Positions 56,779 through 64,000 of a DNA stretch of 64,000 nt are shown here, piece by piece; positions within the stretch are counted from its first letter, which is position 1; each line of letters starts with the position of its first letter. The notes below the pieces were generated by a model. It saw only the letters and a program-made list of their open reading frames with translations, did not search any database and was not told the origin of the DNA. The DNA comes from Caldisericaceae bacterium (GTDB lineage Bacteria > Caldisericota > Caldisericia > Caldisericales > Caldisericaceae), in NCBI GenBank assembly GCA_027023025.1, contig JALVXB010000021.1:1-64000 (forward strand). Direction: 5' to 3'. A program made the translations under genes and the position numbers.

Positions 56779-57637
56779 CTTCGTTGAGAAATGCCGTTGC
56801 GCCAGATAAGGTGATAAACAGCAATCCTATAATTTGAAACAGAGTGACATGCTGCTTTAAAATAATTGCACTGAGAATTACTGCAAACGCAGGGTCTGCG
56901 TACGCAAGCACCGAAGCAGTAGAGACTTTAATGTAATTAAGGCTGTCGTACCACAGGTACAGAGCAAAGAATGTATGCACGACTCCTGTTATAATCAGAA
57001 ACACAATTATCTTTGCATTCAGAGAAAATCGCACAAGCAGGGCGAATGGCGCAGTGAAGACAAGCGCAATTAGAATCTGATATGCAGTTAGTTTAATTGA
57101 AGAGTGGTGTTTCATACTTATTTTAGAAAACAGGCCGAGCAGTCCGTAAAATATCCCCGAGAGTAAAGCAATAAGCAAACCCAAAAAATTAGTGTGTTGC
57201 GATGCGCTTGCAGAAGGCAGGAATATAGCAAGCATTCCTAAAATGGACAGCAAAACAGAAACAAACAGAAATTTGTTAAATGGCTCTTTTAAAAATATTA
57301 CGGCAAGGACTACGGTAAAGATTGGGCCAAGATAGTAAAGCACTATGGCATTTGCAACGCTCGTATAGTAAAAAGAAAGAAACAAGAATATCCAGTTTAG
57401 CGAAAGCGCTATGCCCGAAGCAATAACAAAGAAAAAATTATCGAAAGAAAATAATTCCTTAGCTCCAAGCTTTTTGTATGCATAGGCAAACACAAAAGGA
57501 GTTGCGAAAAGCACCCTGAAGAACACAAAAACGGCCGAAGGGAGTGCGCACCATATTGCAAATACGGGCACAGACCCCCAGATAAAAGTAGAGGTCAGCA
57601 TCTCTGCAAAGCCGAATTTTATCTTTTTACTTTCCAT
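56771..57637 (-). CDS. EamA/DMT-superfamily transporter
   Basis: ~10 TM; FVFFRVLFATPFVFAYAYKKLG, VYGPIF-type repeat GPIFTVVLAVIFLKEPF, AYADPAFAVILSAIILKQHVTLFQIIGLLFITLSG; start at MESKKIKF preferred. Confidence 0.88.
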   Translation of the reverse strand: MESKKIKFGFAEMLTSTFIWGSVPVFAIWCALPSAVFVFFRVLFATPFVFAYAYKKLGAKELFSFDNFFFVIASGIALSLNWIFLFLSFYYTSVANAIVLYYLGPIFTVVLAVIFLKEPFNKFLFVSVLLSILGMLAIFLPSASASQHTNFLGLLIALLSGIFYGLLGLFSKISMKHHSSIKLTAYQILIALVFTAPFALLVRFSLNAKIIVFLIITGVVHTFFALYLWYDSLNYIKVSTASVLAYADPAFAVILSAIILKQHVTLFQIIGLLFITLSGATAFLNEEK

Positions 57638-57898
57638 TTGGGATATTGTAATAAAAATAGAAGAAAATGAAAATTTGAGAAAAAATTTCAAATAAAGGAA
57701 ACAAGCTTTATCTGATTTAGAAGACCCTAAACCTTTGATGTGATGAAAAAACAGTTAAAGTATTTTAATATTCCAAATTTCTTAATAATCAATAACTAAA
57801 AACTACCCTTTCAAGTTACAAGCTACGACCCTAATCTACGACCTTAAAGTTGCATTTTTGATTATATTGCTTGTTTTGAGACTTTATTGCTTAAAGAA

Positions 57899-58837
57899 TT
57901 ATTTCAAAAAACCTGTTACCCTACTCCAGTACATCAAGTAAAATGCAGCATAACCCCTATATTTTCCCCATCTATTTTCGGTTACTTTAAGTGCATCTTC
58001 TTTTGATATTTTCCTGTCGCTGTAGTAATAGTGTGATATAAGCCGTTGCAAGGCTATGTCATCGGCAGGTACGGCATCTAATTTCCGCATTCCCCGCACC
58101 ATTACCATCTCTGCTGTCCATTTTCCCAGCCCTCTAAATTTGCTAAGTTTTTCCACTACTGTTTCTTTAGATTCGTGAACAAGTAATTCAAGGTTAACTT
58201 CCCCAGATGCCACTTTAGAAGCAATATTAATAATGTATTCTCCTTTTCTTCTGCTTAATTGTAGCATTCTAAGCTCTTCTGGTGTAGTTTGCGATAAATT
58301 TTGGGGTGTAGGAAAAGCATAGTAAGTCTCTCCGTTAACATTCATTACTTCACCAAATTTGTTAACTAAGCGACTCTTAATTTTTCCTGCAAAGTTAAAA
58401 GAAATTTGTTGCTCAATCAAAGCATGTATAACGGCTTCAAAAACTGTTGGTGTAGCAGGCGCACGAAGTCCTCTTAACTTTTGTGTAATTTGATACAGCA
58501 CTGGGTCAGATTTTTTCATTTGCTCATAAAACTTTTTTAATTCGTCATTCAGTCCTAACATCCACTTTATTTTCTGGCGTATATAAGTCAAATCTTTTCT
58601 GGTTAATTTTGATTCGGAATAGATCTTCAAGTTTAACAATGGAGAATCTACAGAACCAGATGAGGACGTTATCAATAAAACAGGAAGGTTGTTTTTTAAG
58701 TAAATTACCCTATAATATTTGTCGTCATTTACCACATCTACGAGTTCTTTAAATTTATAACTGGAATACAATCCTATAAAAAGATTGAAGTCGAAAGGCG
58801 GCAGAATTCCCTTTATACGCATGGAAGCAGTAAACAT
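57899..58837 (-). CDS. DNA-3-methyladenine glycosylase II-like (AlkA/HhH-GPD)
   Basis: FEAVIHALIEQQISFNFAGKIKSRLVNKFG, LSKFRGLGKWTAEMVMVRGMRKLDAVPADDIALQRLI; SD aaggagg before 58837. Confidence 0.9.
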   Translation of the reverse strand: MFTASMRIKGILPPFDFNLFIGLYSSYKFKELVDVVNDDKYYRVIYLKNNLPVLLITSSSGSVDSPLLNLKIYSESKLTRKDLTYIRQKIKWMLGLNDELKKFYEQMKKSDPVLYQITQKLRGLRAPATPTVFEAVIHALIEQQISFNFAGKIKSRLVNKFGEVMNVNGETYYAFPTPQNLSQTTPEELRMLQLSRRKGEYIINIASKVASGEVNLELLVHESKETVVEKLSKFRGLGKWTAEMVMVRGMRKLDAVPADDIALQRLISHYYYSDRKISKEDALKVTENRWGKYRGYAAFYLMYWSRVTGFLK

Positions 58838-59178
58838 AGTGTATTTCCTCCTTTTTAAAAAGATCAATAACTCTTTTGTGTACGCACAATTACAATCTTA
58901 CCAATTAAAATCATTTTGTCACCACATTGCCCTTAATTTCATTAAAATTATTTTTCTTGTTTTTATTTTAATACTTTCAAAAATATTTACAACTTACCAT
59001 AATTTTGTTAAGAAGTTAGAATTTGTTTGGTTGATAATAAATATTTAGAGGTTCTTTTAATAAACTTTTTTCAATAAACGAGTTTCAATGAATTTTTTTA
59101 TGTGAGACAATATTGTTATTGCAAATTCTCAAAAGTAAGAATCAGTAAATGGATAAATTTACCTTTTTGCGTATGACT

Positions 59179-59619
59179 TTACTTTTTACACTTTACTTCT
59201 TTTTGAATAGACCTGAGGATTTTTAGAATAAGGCCAGATTCGAAGGCAGCCACAAGAGATCCTTCGCAAAATCTGTCGTTTCTCACGATTGCCGTGATTA
59301 ATTTGCACTTTGTTACAAGATCGACAGAATCAAAATTGAAATCCGGATCGCTTGCTATTTTTCTCCCCTCGTTCCACGAACTCCAGTCAAAAGATATAAT
59401 AATAGGAATAGAATAGACAACTTTCAGAAAGCGTAAAACAATTGGTGCTGGCTCGCAATACGGAATTTGTATAGTGTGTTCATTACTCCCTTGCGTCCTT
59501 TTGCAGAAAGATGTCGTCTTCTCAATCTCGGGAATTAACTTGAATAGAGGTTGCCAATCCTCCTGTGTATATGAATTTATCCTCTCCGCACAGTTTTGCT
59601 CGTTTAATGTATCGTCCAT
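59179..59619 (-). CDS. DUF6508-like protein
   Basis: 146 aa; IPIIISFDWSSWNEGRKIASDPDFNFDSVDLVTKCKLITAIVRNDRFCEGSLVAAFESGLILKILRSI. Confidence 0.65.
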   Translation of the reverse strand: MDDTLNEQNCAERINSYTQEDWQPLFKLIPEIEKTTSFCKRTQGSNEHTIQIPYCEPAPIVLRFLKVVYSIPIIISFDWSSWNEGRKIASDPDFNFDSVDLVTKCKLITAIVRNDRFCEGSLVAAFESGLILKILRSIQKEVKCKK

Positions 59620-59715
59620 TTAGCTATTCTCTATACAGTATATCTTTATTTTTGTTTAGTGCTTCCAGCAATACCTTTATCCGCCTTTGTGGAATACTTA
59701 AGCATGAAGATTTTG

Positions 59716-60540
59716 CTAATTTTCATTATACCCAAATTCAATAGACTTTAAGACATCCTTCCAATACGATTCCCTTCTTATTATCTCTTCGTTATCTGTA
59801 ATACTTGACCTAATTTCTAAGATTGAAAATTGAAAATTCGATGCATACTCTAAACCATTTTTATCAATAATTCTTTTCAGTTCTTTGTTTCCACCGTGTC
59901 CATCTTTAGTATAGGAAGCCCATCTACTCCAAAAAGAAGATTCACCATAAGCAGAACCTACATAAATCTTGCCATTACTTTTATCGGTTATAATGTAAAC
60001 TCCTTTTACGGAAGAGAGAGCGGTTTTCCAGGATGGCTCCTCTTTTTCTATAATGGTTTTCAAAAGATCAAAGTCTATAATCACATTTTCGTATCCAGGA
60101 AATTCTTTTACAGAATACGGTTTTCTTTGTATCTCTATAACTTTTAACTGCTCTCCCCACTTTTCCAAGTAGAGATACGACTGCCTACCTGGTCTATGAA
60201 AATTTACGATTGCCCTACCTATTAAATCCTTCCCAATGTTAAGTAGTTCAGTATCATATTCAAAATGATCCCCTAACCATCTTACACCCTTTCTCTTGTA
60301 GATTCCCCCAAACATCCATTCGTCGCGTCCATAATAGATTACTGCAAGAATAAAATCTCGCTCAAAATTTTTCTTACTCTGCCATCCTTGCCAGGGTTCA
60401 AAAGTACCTTTAAACAACTCATAAAGAGGTTCCTTTTTGTTCTTTCTCCCAATCGCTAAATGCAGCTTATACTTAGACAACTCATCTCTTTTTATCTGGA
60501 GAATGTCGAGCAATTTTAGCACCTGGTTCACCTCCCGCAT
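59716..60540 (-). CDS. GIY-YIG nuclease-domain protein with ~180 aa N-terminal extension
   Basis: C-terminal VKGVYIITDKSNGKIYVGSAYGESSFWSRWASYTKDGHGGNKELKRIIDKNG...RRESYWKDVL. Confidence 0.82.
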   Translation of the reverse strand: MREVNQVLKLLDILQIKRDELSKYKLHLAIGRKNKKEPLYELFKGTFEPWQGWQSKKNFERDFILAVIYYGRDEWMFGGIYKRKGVRWLGDHFEYDTELLNIGKDLIGRAIVNFHRPGRQSYLYLEKWGEQLKVIEIQRKPYSVKEFPGYENVIIDFDLLKTIIEKEEPSWKTALSSVKGVYIITDKSNGKIYVGSAYGESSFWSRWASYTKDGHGGNKELKRIIDKNGLEYASNFQFSILEIRSSITDNEEIIRRESYWKDVLKSIEFGYNEN

Positions 60541-60692
60541 GTTTTTTTACTATTTTATTACTTTACTATGGATTTAAAAAGTAGATATATACCTCAAAAT
60601 TAACCATAGTTAATTTACAGATATGCGGATTTTGAACTTTTAGCAGAAAACAGCGATAAAGCCCATTATACAAAGCACATTTACCATTTTAG

Positions 60693-60724
60693 TAACTAAG
60701 CAATAGATACATATTGCTTAGTTA
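60693..60724. repeat. perfect 12-bp inverted repeat, 8-nt loop
   Basis: taactaagcaat-agatacat-attgcttagtta. Confidence 0.85.
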
Positions 60725-60779
60725 GAAATCACAGAGTATGCAAAATTGTGGAAAATCGTAAAAATTTGGGTCAAGGAAG

Positions 60780-60922
60780 CCTGTAATAATGCGGCCTATT
60801 TCAAACACGCTAAAATAAGGCCCGTAGACGCAAATCTTGGCCTCTCCACATATAAAAATACCTAAATGACGCTTAAAACGCCTTAAATTAGCTATTTTTT
60901 AACGAGCCATCTATTTATCAGG
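60780..60922. repeat. dispersed intergenic repeat, copy B
   Basis: cctgta..tatttcaaacacgctaaaataagg..aaatcttg..atacct..acgcttaaaacgcctta..ctatttatcagg collinear with copy A at 19164-19301. Confidence 0.6.
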
Positions 60923-62077
60923 ATTTTTAGTGGGTATAATGAGATAAAGCGACATTACAAACGCTACAAAACCAAAAGTTGAGACAATTACCATAGATGT
61001 AAGAAGCCCAATTCTATTTACGAAAGCGCTCAACGCAGAAAGCATTAAACTTGCAACTCCCCAGGAGATGCCCATACCTAAACTTGATGCAGTACCTTTC
61101 TGCTCCGGTAATAGGTCCTGCATATACACGACATTTGCTCCCATCGTAGCAAACAAGAATAAAAACGCAATTAAAAACCAGAGAAGCATAAAGTAGATAT
61201 TTTTTGCAGTAAAGAACAACCCGAGAAACAAAGTGCCAAACAAAAGCGAAAAATTGTTAACTACTTTTGGATCAAACTTATCGGAGAGTATTGCTCCAAA
61301 GTAAGTCCCAAGCATTCCGCTTATTCGCGAGCCTGTAAGGAAGTAGCCACCCCAGATTGGGGCGTATCCTATCTCTACGAGATATAACGGAATGAAAGTC
61401 GACAAACCAATAATGACAAAACTCCTTAAGATATTTACAGAGAGTAGTATTTTCACTCCCCGCTCTGTTAGTGCTTTCAGAAACGCAAAACTATTGGAAA
61501 CCTTTTCTAATTTCGCTTTCTTTTTATTGATATAGAAAAGGGAATATACAATCATTGCAATCGCTATTACTCCAAAAATAGAAAGGTAAGGCATTTTCTT
61601 CATACCAAAGCGTGCAACAAAGTAGAGAATCATTACGGGGGCAAGAGCGGAACCAAATGTTCCGCCTATAGAAAACACAGACATTGCAGTATGCGCTTTA
61701 TCGAAATTTGCATCGTGCACGAGCACTGCTGCATTGGGATGAAAAAGCGAATTGCCCAGCATTCCGATAGAAAGAAACACAATCAGCAAAAATACTGTGC
61801 TTGCTATACCTATAAGAGGAACAAAAATTACCGAAAGTAGGATGCTAACAATTACGAGTAAAGGCTCCCCGAATTTATATCCAAGGTACGCGCCAAACGG
61901 TTGCAAAAATGCCATGGCTACTCCCAAAAGCGAAGGAATGAGTGCAGCACCTCCCTGCGTTAGCGCAAACTCACTCATAAGAATTGGCAGAAGCGGTTTC
62001 AATACTCCTGCGTACCAATCAACCGTAAAGTGAGAAAATAGAAGCGATGCAAGTACGATGTCTTTATTCTTTTTCAT
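60911..62077 (-). CDS. MFS transporter (Fsr-like)
   Basis: 388 aa; LLFSHFTVDWYAGVLKPLLPILMSEFALTQGGAALIPSLLGVAMAFLQPFGAYLGYKFG; NSLFHPNAAVLVH. Confidence 0.9.
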   Translation of the reverse strand: MKKNKDIVLASLLFSHFTVDWYAGVLKPLLPILMSEFALTQGGAALIPSLLGVAMAFLQPFGAYLGYKFGEPLLVIVSILLSVIFVPLIGIASTVFLLIVFLSIGMLGNSLFHPNAAVLVHDANFDKAHTAMSVFSIGGTFGSALAPVMILYFVARFGMKKMPYLSIFGVIAIAMIVYSLFYINKKKAKLEKVSNSFAFLKALTERGVKILLSVNILRSFVIIGLSTFIPLYLVEIGYAPIWGGYFLTGSRISGMLGTYFGAILSDKFDPKVVNNFSLLFGTLFLGLFFTAKNIYFMLLWFLIAFLFLFATMGANVVYMQDLLPEQKGTASSLGMGISWGVASLMLSALSAFVNRIGLLTSMVIVSTFGFVAFVMSLYLIIPTKNPDK

Positions 62078-63260
62078 CGTCGTTCTTTAAGTATTGCAAG
62101 ACTATATCTGAAAAATTGTTTAACGAAACATCTTTATTTACGAGCACTTGAACGCCGTAATCGTCGAATACATACCTGGGGCCTGGAGATTTAATATCTC
62201 TTTTTAAGATCAATAAGTCGATTCCATTTTTTGCAAGGAACTCAGCTGTCTTAATGCCTTTGGCTTTTTCCAGACGGGCAAATGGGTTTTTAATTGTCTC
62301 CGCTTTCACGAGCTTTCCGTCTTCAAAGGTTGCAATGTAAAAGTATTCTGAGCCTCCAAACTCTTCGGATACTTCGTTAAAAGTAGAAAGTGGCAGCGCA
62401 ACAACAAAATCTTTCTTTTCTGCGGGCTCGTAGTGAATCATAACAGAATCCACATGTGGAATTTCTTTTTTAATTGCCTTCTCTATTTCCGAAACGATTT
62501 TGTGCGCTTTTTCAAGATCTCTCGTCTTTAACTCTACCACGACATCTATAAATTTATAGCTACCTGAATTTCTTCCAGAAATATCTTTAACGCTTTTAAC
62601 CATAGGAAAACTCAAGATAATTTGCTTTGCACTGTCTAAAGTACGGTAGTCCAGCGATGCGTCGAGCAACACTCTGATTGCATCCATTGCAACTTCATAA
62701 CCAGCCTTGAAAATAAAGACGGCTACGATTACCGCAGCAACTTTATCTGCGTAGTAAATTTTAAAAAACGAAGCACCAAGTCCTAAAACAATAACAAACG
62801 ACGAAAGCATATCAGAGCGAACATGCTGGGCATCTGCAATAAGCCCAGGAGATTCTTCATATTTTCCTACTTTCATTTCGTATGAAGAAAACAAAAAAGT
62901 GACGAGTATAGCGCAGAGTTCCACTGAAATTGCAACAAAAATGTGCTTTAGGTCGTATGGATTTTTCTCAAACAAAACTTTCCTGAGAATTTCATACCCG
63001 GCAAAGAAAATTGCAAACGATGTAAAAAGTTCGATAAGATTTTCGAGTTTATACATTCCAAAAGGAAACGCTTTTGATTTTTTATTCGATATCTTTACCC
63101 CTATAAGTAGTGCAACAGACGCAACGATGTCACTCGAGGAATGGATTGCGTCTGCAATAAGACCGACGCTGTTACTAAAAAAGCCTGCGGCAAACTTTGC
63201 TACCGCAAGCCCAATGTTCATTAAAAGACCAAGGCTAACTACTCGTTCTTTTCTATTCAT
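62064..63260 (-). CDS. cation diffusion facilitator transporter with C-terminal NifX-like domain
   Basis: SNSVGLIADAIHSSSDIVASVALLIGVKIS, PGLIADAQHVRSDMLSSFVIVLG; C-term VVALPLSTFNEVSEEFGGSEYFYIATFEDGKLVKAETIKNPFARLEKAKGIKTAEFLAKNGIDLLIL. Confidence 0.9.
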   Translation of the reverse strand: MNRKERVVSLGLLMNIGLAVAKFAAGFFSNSVGLIADAIHSSSDIVASVALLIGVKISNKKSKAFPFGMYKLENLIELFTSFAIFFAGYEILRKVLFEKNPYDLKHIFVAISVELCAILVTFLFSSYEMKVGKYEESPGLIADAQHVRSDMLSSFVIVLGLGASFFKIYYADKVAAVIVAVFIFKAGYEVAMDAIRVLLDASLDYRTLDSAKQIILSFPMVKSVKDISGRNSGSYKFIDVVVELKTRDLEKAHKIVSEIEKAIKKEIPHVDSVMIHYEPAEKKDFVVALPLSTFNEVSEEFGGSEYFYIATFEDGKLVKAETIKNPFARLEKAKGIKTAEFLAKNGIDLLILKRDIKSPGPRYVFDDYGVQVLVNKDVSLNNFSDIVLQYLKNDDEKE

Positions 63261-64000
63261 GCTCTTCTAAACAACTCCTTGTAGTTGTAGGCCGTTCTGT
63301 AAATCTCCATTATTTTTTCTTTGCTTAACGGCTCTCTTGCCATTATGTACCCGTTTTCCGTGTTTCCATCGTCTTCAATTGCCATATCGGCGAGTTTTTC
63401 TAGATCTTCGTACTTTACACCTAACTCTTTTAATGAAACAAAAGCATTTACTTTTTTCATCCAGTGAACTATCCGCTCAATTGTTTTTGTAGGTGAATTG
63501 GTTGATAAAACATTTTTTCCAAATGTCTTTAGCCTGTCTGCATGTATGTCTTTTGTATGGTAAAGAAATGCTGGCATAAGTGCAGCAAGCCCTCTGCCGT
63601 GTGCAATGCCGTAGACTCCAGAGATCGGGTGTTCAAGACGGTGCATTGGAAAAGGTCCTCGCCTGCCTGCAGACGGAAAACCCGATAGTGCCAGTGTAGA
63701 AATCCAGGAAAGCGATTCCCTTGCCTCAATATTCTTTAGATCGTTAAAAACTACTTCTCCCTGTTTCATTGCTTCTTTTATTAAAGATTCAGAAACTCTA
63801 TCGCTTACAGGTGCACTTGCATGAGAAGAAAGGTAACTTTCAAAGATGTGCGTTATCATATCTATCACGCCGTCAACAGTCTGTTTTTGCGGAACAGAAA
63901 GAGTGAGTAATGGGTCCACAATAGAAGTTTTAGGAAAAAGTGCTTTTCCGAATACTGCTCGCTTGCTTCTCGTTTTTGAATTTGTTATAACTCCTCCGGA
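63257..64000 (-). CDS. iron-containing alcohol dehydrogenase (5' end beyond window)
   Basis: Frame open to window edge (..SGGVITNSKTRSKRAVFGKALFPKTSIVDPLLTLSVPQKQTVDGVIDMITHIFESYLS...HRLEHPISGVYGIAHGRGLAALMPAFL). Confidence 0.92.
   Translation of the reverse strand, partial: SGGVITNSKTRSKRAVFGKALFPKTSIVDPLLTLSVPQKQTVDGVIDMITHIFESYLSSHASAPVSDRVSESLIKEAMKQGEVVFNDLKNIEARESLSWISTLALSGFPSAGRRGPFPMHRLEHPISGVYGIAHGRGLAALMPAFLYHTKDIHADRLKTFGKNVLSTNSPTKTIERIVHWMKKVNAFVSLKELGVKYEDLEKLADMAIEDDGNTENGYIMAREPLSKEKIMEIYRTAYNYKELFRRA

Noticed and set aside
57820-57846. Short direct repeat ctacgaccctaat/ctacgacctta
   Set aside because: Too short and imperfect, not recurrent elsewhere that I can see.

Overview
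This 64 kb window is AT-rich bacterial chromosome, almost fully coding, and looks like a thermophilic anaerobe (taxonomy is inference only). There are no rRNA genes, CRISPR arrays or complete insertion sequences that I can support. Main content: ppdK-dgt; rimP-nusA-infB-rsmI; a large purine/oxopurine catabolic molybdenum-hydroxylase operon (preT/preA, three-subunit XDH, cofactor-maturation genes, 8-oxoguanine deaminase-like amidohydrolase); an ftsB-like/S1/tRNA-Met unit; an ion-transport island with two CPA-type antiporters flanking a CBS protein; ferredoxin plus four-subunit 2-oxoacid:ferredoxin oxidoreductase; MTAP/rhomboid/PD-(D/E)XK-like/DDAH genes; a tungsten-pterin radical-SAM gene near a nine-gene co-directional run (UDP-sugar dehydrogenase, tandem-fused TagA/WecG, etfBA, two moeA, MFS, moaD-like); sdaAB/sdaAA; an ABC importer with a DUF364-type protein; an accessory pocket with DUF6508-like and GIY-YIG proteins; and a CDF transporter fused to a NifX-like domain. 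Most interesting leads: (1) a ~140 bp hairpin-bearing intergenic repeat present twice (~19.2 and ~60.8 kb); (2) a ~1 kb non-coding island at 18.87-19.83 kb holding several dyads and gene relics; (3) a tandem-duplicated TagA/WecG glycosyltransferase; (4) several genes whose predicted -10 box lies about 6-8 nt before the start codon without a Shine-Dalgarno (candidate leaderless mRNAs); (5) a DUF364 + ABC importer cassette; (6) an orphan 868 aa membrane protein. All family assignments are by eye from the translations; no database search was run.
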